DNA of 64,000 nt, from positions 558,001 to 622,000 of the forward strand of contig NZ_JAQQWU010000001.1 in assembly GCF_028610625.1 (NCBI RefSeq), in the 5' to 3' direction. This stretch comes from Guptibacillus spartinae (GTDB taxonomy: Bacteria; Bacillota; Bacilli; Bacillales; Guptibacillaceae). Below are positions 38,512 to 47,415 of the stretch, piece after piece; position 1 is the stretch's first letter; the number at the start of each line of letters is the position of its first letter. A model generated the notes under the pieces. The model was not told the DNA's origin. It worked only from the letters and a program-made list of their open reading frames with translations, and did no database searches. Position numbers and translations under genes: made by a program.

Positions 38512-38909
38512 ATGATCGTCTCCTTTTTAATTACCGTAGGGGGTATTTATAATTTTATTATAGATCATTGAATCAAAAAGAAATGTGACATACCTCACGT
38601 TTTAATAGATTGTGGAGAAATGAAACGAAGGTATGGTCACTACTAATAGAGCTTCTAAATATTAATTAGACGGAAGAAAGTAGGATGAGTGATAAGGTAT
38701 TACAGTGATACATCTTTTTGTAAAAAGTGATCATCTAGGCTTAATGACAGTGAAACCTCATTACAGAACTTTTCTGTTAGACTAAGTGAATCGGCTCGAA
38801 GGCGTGTGGAAATCACACGGCAACATCTGCCAATCGTTACATATCCTAAATTTTTATTTGTCTATCAAGTTGCAAACTTCAGCTAGAATCAATTACAGGA
38901 GGAATTTAC
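38512..38909. other. Intergenic region between cdr and the NlpC/P60 gene
   Basis: This 398-base non-coding stretch contains the operator-like site near the cdr start and, towards the other gene, a small structured segment. CGTGTG and CACACG pair around GAAAT at about 38800-38816 and are flanked by GGC/GCC. It may form part of a leader RNA for the downstream gene, but it matched no riboswitch consensus known to me. The only open frame there has no ribosome binding site. Confidence 0.4.
38530..38547 (-). promoter_or_regulatory. CsoR/CstR-type operator upstream of cdr
   Basis: On the coding strand the site reads ATACCCCCTACGGTAAT, close to the ATACCC-N-GGGTAT-like operators of CsoR and CstR repressors. 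It sits 18 bases before the cdr start codon. CstR controls persulfide-detoxification genes in other Firmicutes, which fits the rhodanese fusion. No CstR gene is in the window. Confidence 0.4.
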
Positions 38910-39671
38910 GTGAAGTCAAGATTTACCCTACGAAAAACAGTAGTTTCATCTACTTTGGTGGCCGCGATGGTCTTTTCTCCATTCTTAAGTGAAGGGGCAT
39001 TTGCGAAGGTCGATTCAAATGACGTGAAGCAAAGTGATACAGTTCGTTCATCAATCAATGTTCTGAGCGGGGATCGTGGCGAGGCTGTTACGGCGCTGCA
39101 ATCAGAACTTGAATCACTCGGTTACTATACTTATCACGTCGATGGTATTTTTGGTCAGATCACAGAAGATGCCGTTGAAGATTTTCAAGCAGATAAGGGA
39201 CTTACTGTAGACGGTATAGCTGGACCTGAGGTTATGGGTGCGCTATCTGCTAATGATAATTCCGGAGTTACAGAACCGACTTCAGATGAAGCACCTACTG
39301 AGTCTGTCTCCGAATCTGACGTCGTATCCACTGCGAAAAGCTTAATCGGAACGCCATATGTATGGGGAGGCACGACACCAGACGGGTTTGACAGCAGTGG
39401 CTTCATCCAATATGTGTTTAACGAAGCTGGCGTCGACATATCACGAACGGAACGTGATATGTGGAAATATGACGGAACAGAAGTAGCGTCTCCAGCAATC
39501 GGAGATGTAGTCTTTTTTGAAGGCACGTATGATGTAGAAGGTGCTTCACATAGTGGAATCTATATCGGTGACAACAAAATCATCCACGCTGGTAGCGAAG
39601 GTGTAGAAGTCACGGATCTTAGCTACGACTTTTGGCAAGACCATTATTTAGGCGTTAAATCATTCAAATAA
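38910..39671 (+). CDS. Secreted NlpC/P60 protein with PG-binding domain, catalytic Cys replaced by Ser
   Basis: The 253-residue protein has a signal peptide (about 1-32, ending AFAKVDS), a PG_binding_1 domain (about 50-110; GDRGEAVTALQSELESLGYY, VDGIFGQITEDAVEDFQ) and an NlpC/P60 domain (about 135-253; SLIGTPYVWGGTTPDG). The usual nucleophile motif DCSGF reads DSSGF at residues 161-165, with AGC coding the Ser; the His (ASHSGIYIG, residue 214) and the later IIHAG are kept. It may bind peptidoglycan without cutting it, or use Ser. Start GTG with AGGAGG. A terminator follows. Confidence 0.88.
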   Translation: MKSRFTLRKTVVSSTLVAAMVFSPFLSEGAFAKVDSNDVKQSDTVRSSINVLSGDRGEAVTALQSELESLGYYTYHVDGIFGQITEDAVEDFQADKGLTVDGIAGPEVMGALSANDNSGVTEPTSDEAPTESVSESDVVSTAKSLIGTPYVWGGTTPDGFDSSGFIQYVFNEAGVDISRTERDMWKYDGTEVASPAIGDVVFFEGTYDVEGASHSGIYIGDNKIIHAGSEGVEVTDLSYDFWQDHYLGVKSFK

Positions 39672-39677
39672 ATACGA

Positions 39678-39706
39678 AGCCAGTGCCCGGTGCACTGGCT
39701 TTTTTC
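39678..39706 (+). terminator. Terminator after the NlpC/P60 gene
   Basis: GCCAGTG and CACTGGC pair around CCCGGTG, followed by TTTTTT. Confidence 0.85.
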
Positions 39707-39802
39707 TATGGAACAGAATAGCAATACATCCCTCATGCTCATTTACAGGCGCTTCAAATATGAATATAGTTGTAAGTGGTAAGTATGGAATGGAGGTCAT
39801 TC

Positions 39803-40267
39803 ATGGATTACATACAGCACTTACGCTCTATGGTAGGGCGCGAGAAAGTGATTATGGTCGTCGCGGGAGCAATGGTTTTTGATAAAGAGAATCGCCTTTT
39901 GCTGCAACTTCGTACGGATAGTGAGTCGTGGGGGTTGCCTGGTGGATTTATGGATTTTAATGAATCGGTTCAGGAAACGGCAAGGAGAGAAGTGTTAGAA
40001 GAGACTGGGCTAATGCTAAAGGAAATGTCGCTGTTTGGGATTTATTCAGGCCCGGATAAGGAAAAAACATTCGGTAACGGTGATCAGGTTTCGCCTGTTC
40101 AAATTCTTTTTCGCTGTCACGATTTTGAAGGTGAACTGCGCGGAAGTGATGAATCATTTAAGACAGCATTCTTTTCGCTTGATGCCCTTCCTGACCAGCT
40201 TTTTACTGAGCACAAACTGATGATCAATGATTTAATAATTGGTAAAGAACAGCCTATAATAGGGTAA
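39803..40267 (+). CDS. NUDIX hydrolase
   Basis: The 154-residue protein contains the Nudix box GFMDFNESVQETARREVLEETGL (about residues 45-67; pattern Gx5Ex7REUxEExGU, with the first Glu as ESVQETA). It hydrolyses a nucleoside diphosphate linked to some other moiety; the substrate is unknown. The ATG at 39803 has GGAGGT six to eight bases upstream, whereas the longer open frame starts at a GTG without a site. It is 28 bases before the next gene, probably in one transcript. Confidence 0.88.
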   Translation: MDYIQHLRSMVGREKVIMVVAGAMVFDKENRLLLQLRTDSESWGLPGGFMDFNESVQETARREVLEETGLMLKEMSLFGIYSGPDKEKTFGNGDQVSPVQILFRCHDFEGELRGSDESFKTAFFSLDALPDQLFTEHKLMINDLIIGKEQPIIG

Positions 40268-40295
40268 GGTAAATCCATTGAAAAGGAGTAATTTA

Positions 40296-40829
40296 ATGAC
40301 AAAACGAAAAGTATCTGTTTATATCGCGACAAGCGTTGACGGCTATGTGGCAACAGAAGATGATTCACTTGACTGGCTTTTCAAAATCGAGCCTGAAGGA
40401 GACGCGGGGTACGAAGATTTCATGAAAGATGTGGACACCATGATTATGGGGCGACGGACGTATGACTGGGTCATGGAACAGGAGGATGGAGTAAACCCTT
40501 ATGAAGGGAAAATGTCTTATGTGTATACAACTCAATCAAGAGAAAACACTGAAGATGTGATTTTCACATCTGAAGATCCGACGTCACTTATTGAACGATT
40601 AAACGAGCAGAGTGGTGGAACGATCTGGCTCATTGGTGGTGGTGTCCTTGTGCATGAATTTCTTGAGAAAAATTTGATTGATGAATTTATTATTTCGCTT
40701 GCTCCAACACTTATCGGAAAAGGGATTCCGCTGTTTCAGAAAAGCGACGTTACACATGATCTTGAATTAACCGATGTGCGTCAGTATGGTCAGTTTGCAC
40801 AATTACATTACCTTGTGTTAAATAAGTAA
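40296..40829 (+). CDS. Dihydrofolate reductase-fold protein (RibD C-terminal family)
   Basis: The 177-residue protein belongs to the DHFR-like RibD_C family (YyaP/YwjB type): KVSVYIATSVDGYVATEDDSLDWL, MIMGRRTYDWV, and IWLIGGGVLVHEFLEKNLIDEFIISLAPTLIGKGIPLF. These proteins probably reduce small substrates with NADPH, but no reaction is known. The ATG at 40296 follows AAAAGGAG; the earlier TTG in frame overlaps that site. Confidence 0.85.
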   Translation: MTKRKVSVYIATSVDGYVATEDDSLDWLFKIEPEGDAGYEDFMKDVDTMIMGRRTYDWVMEQEDGVNPYEGKMSYVYTTQSRENTEDVIFTSEDPTSLIERLNEQSGGTIWLIGGGVLVHEFLEKNLIDEFIISLAPTLIGKGIPLFQKSDVTHDLELTDVRQYGQFAQLHYLVLNK

Positions 40830-40841
40830 CTAATGAATAAT

Positions 40842-40886
40842 AAACAGTTCTTTTGTGGAAACGATCCTCAACAAGAACTGTTTTTC
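40842..40886 (+). terminator. Terminator after the DHFR-like gene
   Basis: AACAGTTCTT and AAGAACTGTT form a 10-bp stem with a long loop, followed by TTTC. Confidence 0.75.
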
Positions 40887-41028
40887 TATAGGTCTTATTT
40901 GAAAACACTCTCGGAGGAGAAGCGAGATGGGAATTACTTATTTAGATAAAAATGATAACGGTTAACGAGTGAAGTAGAGGGTAAAGAACAGCATATGTAA
41001 TGTAAAATTAAAAAAGGGGTCTATTGGA

Positions 41029-42702
41029 ATGAAAAAGTTCTTGTATGTAAGTGGTGTTTGCCTCCTTTTCTTAGGATTATTCATGCTTTTTAAAGACCAG
41101 CTTCTTGGCACTTCTAACACTGAAGAGAACCATTCGACTGTGAACGAACAGTCCATTAGTGACCATGAAAATAATGAGGTAACCACTACGGTTAACGAGA
41201 TTATCCAGCAGTCCGAACAAGGAAAAATTCCTTACTCTCCTATCGTAGTAGGCTCAACTAAAATGAGTAAATTAAAAGAAAAATGGGGGAACCCTGAACA
41301 AGTGACCCAAACTTCAGAGGGGCAATATGGAAGCTATCCAGGAGAAAAGATAGCGTTAGGCTTTCAAGAAGATACGATTTTTGATGTTCGGTATTTAGGT
41401 TCTTCTTTAAAAAAGATACATATGAAAGATATTAAACGAATCCAAGGAGAGCCGGATCAAGTAAACTATTATAAAGATAAAGAACATAATCAAATGATTC
41501 TTGTTTATCAAATGAATGATACTTATCAGCTGAAATGGATTTTGCCAAAGAATGAAAATGAAAATCCATCTGTCGATCATATTTCCGTATGGACAAAAGT
41601 ACAAAGTAAAGCGGCCAAAATTGTTTCTAAAATGAGTCTTCAAGAAAAGATCGGTCAAATGATCATCGCAGGATTTTCGGGAACAACGTTAAATGAAGAA
41701 ACCAAGGATTTAATCCAAAACAAACGTATTGGTGGCGTTATCTTTTATAGAAACAATATCGAATCAATCACACAAACCGTGACCCTTTTAAATGACATAA
41801 AGGCGATAAACGAACAGAATAAAACGCCTTTGTTTTTAAGCATTGATCAAGAAGGAGGAAGAGTATCGCGTCTTCCTGGGTCATTAAAAACGATACCTAC
41901 AAACGAGTTGATTGGAAATGTAAATCAAACTAAATTTTCATATGGCATTGGAAAGGTAATTGGAAATGAATTAAAACAATTTGGTTTCAATTTAGATTAT
42001 GCTCCGGTAATGGATGTCAATAGCAATCCCGATAACCCGGTTATTGGGGATCGTTCCTTTAGTAGTAATCCAAATGTTGTCAAAAAACTAGGCGTTGAAA
42101 CGATGAAGGGGCTGCAGTCTGAAGATATTGTCACTGTCATTAAGCATTTTCCCGGTCATGGTGATACTTCAGTAGACTCTCACCTTCAGCTTCCTAAGGT
42201 GAATAAATCGGTTGAAGATCTTAAAAAGACGGAACTTATTCCTTTCAAAGGAGCGATTGAGGAAGGAGTAGATATGGTGATGATTGCCCATATTTTACTT
42301 CCTCAATTAGATGACAAGCCCGCTTCCCTATCTCCAAAAATCATTAACGGTTTGCTGCGGAATCAGATGGGCTATGAGGGTGTTGTGATAACAGATGATA
42401 TGACAATGAAAGCCATTACAAACCATTATGGTATCGAACAAGCATCAGTGGATTCAATCAAAGCAGGAAGCGACCTGATTCTGGTGGCACATAATTATAA
42501 TAAAGTAGTCGCTGTGATGAAAACGATAAAAGCTGCCGTAGAAAATGGAGAAATTTCAGAGGAGCGAATAAATGAAAGTGTTGAACGGATTATAGAATTG
42601 AAAGATCATTATCAATTAAACAACAAAGAACGTGAGAATGTGAATGTTAATGAGATTAATCAGTCGATTGAACAACTATTAAATACGTATATAAATGAAT
42701 GA
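41029..42702 (+). CDS. DUF4309 domain fused to NagZ-type glycoside hydrolase family 3
   Basis: The 557-residue protein has an N-terminal membrane anchor (residues 3-24), then a DUF4309 domain (about 55-190; EIIQQSEQGKIPYSPIVVGST, KWGNPEQVT, VDHISVWT). A GH3 beta-N-acetylhexosaminidase domain follows (about 200-530). The NagZ loop KHFPGHGDTSVDSH carries the acid/base His-Asp dyad, and VITDDMTMKAI holds the nucleophile Asp. It probably trims N-acetylglucosamine from cell-wall fragments outside the cell. The AAAAGGGG site and the following terminator suggest a single-gene transcript. Confidence 0.87.
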   Translation: MKKFLYVSGVCLLFLGLFMLFKDQLLGTSNTEENHSTVNEQSISDHENNEVTTTVNEIIQQSEQGKIPYSPIVVGSTKMSKLKEKWGNPEQVTQTSEGQYGSYPGEKIALGFQEDTIFDVRYLGSSLKKIHMKDIKRIQGEPDQVNYYKDKEHNQMILVYQMNDTYQLKWILPKNENENPSVDHISVWTKVQSKAAKIVSKMSLQEKIGQMIIAGFSGTTLNEETKDLIQNKRIGGVIFYRNNIESITQTVTLLNDIKAINEQNKTPLFLSIDQEGGRVSRLPGSLKTIPTNELIGNVNQTKFSYGIGKVIGNELKQFGFNLDYAPVMDVNSNPDNPVIGDRSFSSNPNVVKKLGVETMKGLQSEDIVTVIKHFPGHGDTSVDSHLQLPKVNKSVEDLKKTELIPFKGAIEEGVDMVMIAHILLPQLDDKPASLSPKIINGLLRNQMGYEGVVITDDMTMKAITNHYGIEQASVDSIKAGSDLILVAHNYNKVVAVMKTIKAAVENGEISEERINESVERIIELKDHYQLNNKERENVNVNEINQSIEQLLNTYINE

Positions 42703-42762
42703 AAACATTCTTAGTGAACCTTGCGTTATACACCGATATAATCCTGAAGCTATATACCTTGA

Positions 42763-42802
42763 CCGCTATCGTTTCTCCTTAGGAGTAGCGATCTTTTTTT
42801 TG
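42763..42802 (+). terminator. Terminator after the GH3 gene
   Basis: CGCTATCG and AGTAGCGAT pair imperfectly around TCTCCTTAGGAG, which itself is a small palindrome; a run of eight T follows. Confidence 0.65.
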
Positions 42803-42898
42803 TATAAAGAATGGCGCATGAAAGGATGAGAAAATGATATGCTTGAAACAACAGAAAATTCAGTCATCAGGATGATTGAGGGGAGGAGGAGGATAATG

Positions 42899-44566
42899 AT
42901 GAGAAACTTTTATCTCGAGGATCCAAATTTGGGAGACTTATTAAAAAGTTATCTTGATCTTGATTTCTTTCAGTGGGCGAAAGAAGAATTAATAGAATAC
43001 GGTGAACTGTGTGCCAATGAGATTGATGAACGTGCACGTCATACTGATCGTGAGGGACAGCCACGATTAGTGAAGTATGACAAAATGGGAAACGATATTT
43101 CCTATGTCTGGCGAAATGAAGGATATCTTAAAACGGTTAAACAAACATACGAGCGAGGAATAGTCGGTTATGTTCATAAAGAAATTCCTGAGATAAGTAA
43201 AAAAGGAAATTATATTTTTTCGTTTGCTCAAGGTTATCTGCTTTCGCAATCTGAACCAGGCTTTTATTGTCCTGTTACCTTAACGATGGCAACGGCTTAT
43301 TTACTTGAACACTATGCGGATGAGAAGTTGAAGAACAAATTTTTGCCACACGTCATTGCGACAGGTGACGTCGAGTTATATGAAGGAGCCACTTTTCTAA
43401 CGGAACGTCAGGGCGGATCGGACGTTGGGGCGAATGAAATGCGTGCTGTAAAAGAAGGAGACCATTACCGATTAACAGGAGAGAAATATTTTGCAAGTAA
43501 TGCAGGCGCATGCGGTGTTGCGATGGTATTAGCTCGCATCGATGACCAAATACCAGGGACAAAGGGGCTAAGCTTGTTTTTAGTACCGTGGAAAAAAGAA
43601 GATGGATCGAACAATAACCTGACCATTAGAAGATTAAAAGATAAATTAGGAGTTAAAGCAGTTCCATCTGCTGAGGTCCTTCTTGAAGGATCGAAAGCAT
43701 ACCTTGTAGGGGAGGCAACAAAAGGGTTTTTTTACATGGCAGAAGCATTAAACTTGTCTCGCCTTTGCAATGCGATTGCGTCTGTGGGGATTATGCAGCG
43801 CGCTTATCTTGAAGCGAAAAGCTATGCGTATGAGCGAAGTGCTTTTAAACAAAAACTGAAAGACTTTCCTATGATACGTGAATCACTTGTGAATATGAAA
43901 GTGAAGCAAGAAGTAGAGATGAGTGCAATTTTCTCTAGTATTGCTCTTTTTGATAAAATCATAAGCGGTCAAAGTGTGAGTGAAGAAGATCAGGCGTTAA
44001 ATCGGTTGCTAATTGCGCTAGTGAAAAAAGAATCGGCAGAGCAGGCTGTTCACTTTTCGCATGAAGCGATTGAAATGCATGGAGGAAATGGTTATATTGA
44101 GGATTTTGTAACACCTAGACTGCTTCGAGATGCACAAGTGTTAACGGTATGGGAGGGAACAGGAAATATCCTTGGACTTGAAGTCCTCCGGTTAATTCAG
44201 AAGTATGAGGTACATCATCTCTTTTTCGCTAAAATGAAGAAGGAACTTGATGATCTCCCTGAAGCCTTATCAGAGGAATCGAAAAAGGTGGTTACAGCGA
44301 TTCATTCAGCCCACGTGCGGATCAACCAGATCTGTCAAATGGATGGTGAGAAGCAAGCATATCACTGTAAACGTGTTACAAAATGGTTAACCGATATTTT
44401 TGAGTGCACGGTTGCGTTAAAGGATGCGGCTAGGGGAGAAAGGAAGCGCGCTATTGCGAAAATCTTTATCGAGCAAACGCTGCAGAAAGATCTGTATGCG
44501 ATTAGTGAGCTTGCGTTAAAGCATTTTGAGATTATCATTGAAAAGCAACTTGTTTATTCACAATGA
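42899..44566 (+). CDS. AidB-like acyl-CoA dehydrogenase
   Basis: The 555-residue flavoprotein has the acyl-CoA dehydrogenase fold: TFLTERQGGSDVGANE (FAD site; typical of the AidB subgroup), GEKYFASNAG and an EMHGGNGYIEDF segment. The C-terminal DAQVLTVWEGTGNILGLEVLR is also an AidB signature. AidB-type proteins bind FAD and, in E. coli, DNA; the usual substrate is unknown. The start is in the ATGATG at 42896-42901 behind GGAGGAGGA; I prefer the second ATG. An earlier in-frame ATG at 42839 has a weaker site. It is not flanked by other beta-oxidation genes. Confidence 0.87.
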   Translation: MRNFYLEDPNLGDLLKSYLDLDFFQWAKEELIEYGELCANEIDERARHTDREGQPRLVKYDKMGNDISYVWRNEGYLKTVKQTYERGIVGYVHKEIPEISKKGNYIFSFAQGYLLSQSEPGFYCPVTLTMATAYLLEHYADEKLKNKFLPHVIATGDVELYEGATFLTERQGGSDVGANEMRAVKEGDHYRLTGEKYFASNAGACGVAMVLARIDDQIPGTKGLSLFLVPWKKEDGSNNNLTIRRLKDKLGVKAVPSAEVLLEGSKAYLVGEATKGFFYMAEALNLSRLCNAIASVGIMQRAYLEAKSYAYERSAFKQKLKDFPMIRESLVNMKVKQEVEMSAIFSSIALFDKIISGQSVSEEDQALNRLLIALVKKESAEQAVHFSHEAIEMHGGNGYIEDFVTPRLLRDAQVLTVWEGTGNILGLEVLRLIQKYEVHHLFFAKMKKELDDLPEALSEESKKVVTAIHSAHVRINQICQMDGEKQAYHCKRVTKWLTDIFECTVALKDAARGERKRAIAKIFIEQTLQKDLYAISELALKHFEIIIEKQLVYSQ

Positions 44567-44579
44567 CAAAAGAACTACT

Positions 44580-44622
44580 AAAAAAACCACACCTTTACAT
44601 GTAAGAAGGTGTGGTTTTTCTT
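44580..44622. terminator. Bidirectional terminator between the acyl-CoA dehydrogenase and ferritin genes
   Basis: AAAAACCACACCTT and AAGGTGTGGTTTTT pair perfectly over 14 bp. The A and T runs serve both convergent genes. Confidence 0.9.
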
Positions 44623-44638
44623 GTGGCACAGAGGAACC

Positions 44639-45130
44639 TCATCCTGGCTGCCTTTGACCAAGTTCTTGATCGATCAGCAAGAGAGCTGACGTGTTATCTC
44701 CTGCTAATTTTAGTCTCTCGACAATCGTAAGTGCCTGTGCTTCTTCGTCAATCTGTTCTCGTAGGAAATCCTGCACGATGACAGCCGTTTGAGGATCAAT
44801 TTTTTTAATATAGTTATAAGCCTGTCGATAAGAATTCGTTACATTTTGCTCGTGTTCTAAAACTTGCTGAAACGTTTCAAGTGGCGTTCCAAAGTCGGTC
44901 GATTGTTCTGGGAGAGCTCCTAATTCAACAACGCCATCTTTACCAGCTAGGTAATTAATCAAAGTAAGAAGATGTGTCCGTTCTTCATCAGATTGAATTT
45001 TTAACCAACTGGCCATTCCAGTATAATTTTTCCGATCCAGGTAAGCAGACATTGCTAAATATAATGTTGTTGAAACGTGTTCAATTTGAATGAGCGTGTT
45101 CAAAAGATCTTGAACTTCCTTTTGTACCAC
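44639..45130 (-). CDS. Bacterial non-heme ferritin
   Basis: The 163-residue four-helix protein stores iron after oxidising it at a diiron centre. Ligand candidates are Glu in LIQIEHVSTTLY, the ExxH pair in SDEERTHLLTLI, Glu in VLEHEQNVT and Glu in REQIDEEAQAL. The size and spacing fit FtnA rather than Dps. The GTG at 45130 is preceded by TGAGGTG; the GTG nine bases earlier has no spacing for a site. No Fur box was identified. Confidence 0.85.
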   Translation of the reverse strand: MVQKEVQDLLNTLIQIEHVSTTLYLAMSAYLDRKNYTGMASWLKIQSDEERTHLLTLINYLAGKDGVVELGALPEQSTDFGTPLETFQQVLEHEQNVTNSYRQAYNYIKKIDPQTAVIVQDFLREQIDEEAQALTIVERLKLAGDNTSALLLIDQELGQRQPG

Positions 45131-45241
45131 ATTAATCACCTCATAAAGTTTGCTTCGTCACACAATATGATGGAAGTGGGTGTCTCGTTACTTCGAATTG
45201 ACTAAATATAAGTATAAAAAAAAGAAGCGCAAATTGCGCTT

Positions 45242-45862
45242 CTAGTGGATGGAGCGGAATACGCCGACCACTTTACCGAGGATTGAAACAGAATCAAGAA
45301 TAATCGGTTCCATCGATGAGTTTTCCGGCTGAAGTCGGAAGTAATTGCTTTCTTTAAAAAATCGTTTTACTGTTGCTTCACCATCGTCTGTCATCGCTAC
45401 AACAATGTCTCCGTTGTTTGCGGTAGGCTGCTGTTTCACGATAACCATATCACCGTTATAGATACCAGCTTCAATCATACTATCCCCTTCAATGACGAGG
45501 ATGAAAGTGTGCTCTTCATCTTGGGCAAACTGCTCAGGAAGTGGGAAGTACTCTTCAACATTTTCAATCGCTGTAATCGGTTGACCAGCTGTTACCTTAC
45601 CGATGACAGGAACGTTCACTGTGTGTTGACGTGGAATGTCGATGGCTTCGTCAAGACCAAGCACTTCGATGGCTCTTGGTTTTGTTGGATCTCTCCTGAT
45701 ATATCCTTTTTTCTCGAGTCTTGCCAGGTGGCCATGAACAGTGGAGCTTGAAGCAAGTCCAACGGCTTCGCCAATTTCTCTCACAGAAGGTGGATATCCT
45801 TTTTGTTTTACTTCGACTTTAATAAAGTCCAGAATGTCCTGCTGACGCTTTGATAGTTTCAT
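45242..45862 (-). CDS. lexA: SOS repressor LexA
   Basis: LexA represses the SOS regulon and cleaves itself when RecA filaments form. The 206 residues hold a winged-helix domain (1-70; [29 protein letters not shown]) and an S24 peptidase domain. The cleavage Ala-Gly is in KVTAGQPI, the catalytic Ser in EGDSMIEAG and the Lys in EATVKRFF. The ATG at 45862 (MKLSKRQQ) matches family starts. It is divergent from yneA with four LexA boxes between them, so it is autoregulated. Confidence 0.98.
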   Translation of the reverse strand: MKLSKRQQDILDFIKVEVKQKGYPPSVREIGEAVGLASSSTVHGHLARLEKKGYIRRDPTKPRAIEVLGLDEAIDIPRQHTVNVPVIGKVTAGQPITAIENVEEYFPLPEQFAQDEEHTFILVIEGDSMIEAGIYNGDMVIVKQQPTANNGDIVVAMTDDGEATVKRFFKESNYFRLQPENSSMEPIILDSVSILGKVVGVFRSIH

Positions 45863-45900
45863 ATTTCTGGCACCTCGTTCCAATCTATCTATTTGTTACT

Positions 45901-45929
45901 AGTATACCAGAATTTTTGTTCGCATACAA
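45901..45929 (-). promoter_or_regulatory. lexA promoter
   Basis: On the minus strand, TTGTAT (45929-45924) and TATACT (45906-45901) are separated by 17 bases. Two LexA boxes overlap its -35 and spacer. Confidence 0.75.
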
Positions 45930-45940
45930 ACATAAGTTCG
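45909..45940 (-). promoter_or_regulatory. Two LexA boxes in the lexA promoter
   Basis: Minus-strand CGAACAAAAATTCT (45922-45909) lies within the spacer, and CGAACTTATGTTTG (45940-45927) overlaps the -35. They differ from CGAAC-N4-GTTCG by two and one bases respectively. Confidence 0.75.
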
Positions 45941-45950
45941 AAAAAACCAG

Positions 45951-45979
45951 TTGACACGAACAGAGGTTCTTATTATACT
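45951..45979 (+). promoter_or_regulatory. yneA promoter
   Basis: TTGACA (45951-45956) and TATACT (45974-45979) have 17-base spacing. A LexA box occupies the spacer. Confidence 0.85.
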
Positions 45980-45999
45980 AAAAACAGAACAAATATTCG
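45957..45999 (+). promoter_or_regulatory. Two LexA boxes in the yneA promoter
   Basis: CGAACAGAGGTTCT (45957-45970) fills the spacer between -35 and -10, and AGAACAAATATTCG (45986-45999) covers the likely transcription start. Both are near matches to CGAAC-N4-GTTCG. Confidence 0.8.
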
Positions 46000-46016
46000 T
46001 ATATGGGGTGATTGGG

Positions 46017-46337
46017 ATGAGAAAGCAAGCTGGGGGCTTGTCTGGAATTGATTTTCTTGTCATTATATCTTTTGTAGCTGTGTTAATTATCGTGTTCGTA
46101 TCTTTGCGAACAGCTGCGGCGGAAGACTATGATCGTTACACAACGGTTCAATTGGAGCAGGGAGATACGGTGTTAGAAATTGCTGATGAATACCGTTCCG
46201 CACATGAATTATCTGATCAAAAATTTGTTAGCTGGGTTGAAGACGTTAATCGCATCGATGCCAATCGAATTACAGCAGGAGATACTCTCATCATCCCTGT
46301 TGAAGCGAACGCTACCGCACTTGGGGGTATAGAATAA
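46017..46337 (+). CDS. yneA: SOS cell-division inhibitor YneA
   Basis: YneA is made in the SOS response and delays cell division, acting through its transmembrane segment and LysM-like domain. The 106-residue protein has a short basic N-terminus, a membrane segment (about 11-31; IDFLVIISFVAVLIIVFVSL) and a LysM domain (about 42-98; YTTVQLEQGDTVLEIADEY, ITAGDTLIIPV). The ATG at 46017 gives the B. subtilis-like length; the longer open frame would begin inside the LexA-box region. It is four bases before yneB. Confidence 0.94.
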   Translation: MRKQAGGLSGIDFLVIISFVAVLIIVFVSLRTAAAEDYDRYTTVQLEQGDTVLEIADEYRSAHELSDQKFVSWVEDVNRIDANRITAGDTLIIPVEANATALGGIE

Positions 46338-46991
<654 letters not shown>

Positions 46992-47057
46992 ACTTGTCTG
47001 TGGTCAAAATATGCGTTAGCATAGAACATACAAGTTGCAGTAAAGGAGCGTTTTTAC

Positions 47058-47294
47058 ATGCTTTCTCAAGATAAAATTCAGCGAATTAACGAGCTTTCTC
47101 GTAAATCGAAAGAATCTTCTTTAACAGTGGAGGAGAAAAAAGAACAAAAGGATCTTCGTCAAGAATATCTAGCGAGTCTTCGTTCTTCTTTCAAAAATCA
47201 GCTCCATTCCATCAAAGTAGTGGATGAAGAAGGCACAGATGTAACACCAGAAAAATTGAAAGAAAGTAAGAAAAATCGAAGCTTTCTTCAGTGA
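47058..47294 (+). CDS. ynzC: DUF896 protein YnzC
   Basis: The 78-residue protein is a helical hairpin of the DUF896 family (DKIQRINELSRKSKESSLTVEEKKEQKDLRQEYL), the last gene of the SOS operon in B. subtilis. Its function is unknown. TAAAGGAGCG precedes the ATG, and a very strong terminator follows. Confidence 0.94.
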   Translation: MLSQDKIQRINELSRKSKESSLTVEEKKEQKDLRQEYLASLRSSFKNQLHSIKVVDEEGTDVTPEKLKESKKNRSFLQ

Positions 47295-47295
47295 A

Positions 47296-47336
47296 AAATA
47301 GCCTAATTTTGCTTTTAGCAAAATTAGGCTATTTTT
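47296..47336 (+). terminator. Terminator after ynzC
   Basis: AAATAGCCTAATTTTGC and GCAAAATTAGGCTATTT form a 17-bp perfect stem around a four- to five-base loop, followed by TTATG. Confidence 0.9.
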
Positions 47337-47415
47337 ATGGTTGCAATTTTTTAAATATTCGTTATACTGTACTATAACAAGATGTACTAATACAAAAACG
47401 GAGAGGGCGGATAGG

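Noticed and set aside
38740..38909. Possible c-di-AMP or other riboswitch before the NlpC/P60 gene
   Set aside because: Wall hydrolase genes often carry ydaO-type riboswitches, but the conserved blocks of that RNA, and of SAM, TPP, glycine and c-di-GMP riboswitches, were not found by eye.
38786..38992. Open frame starting MNRLEGVWKSHGN in the leader of the NlpC/P60 gene
   Set aside because: It has no ribosome binding site, overlaps the start of the real gene in another frame, and covers a hairpin-rich segment that looks like leader RNA. It is not a supported gene.
40927..40965. 12-codon ORF MGITYLDKNDNG behind a strong GGAGGAG site
   Set aside because: It is too short to judge and has no recognised relative; the site may be chance or a remnant of a lost gene before the GH3 gene.
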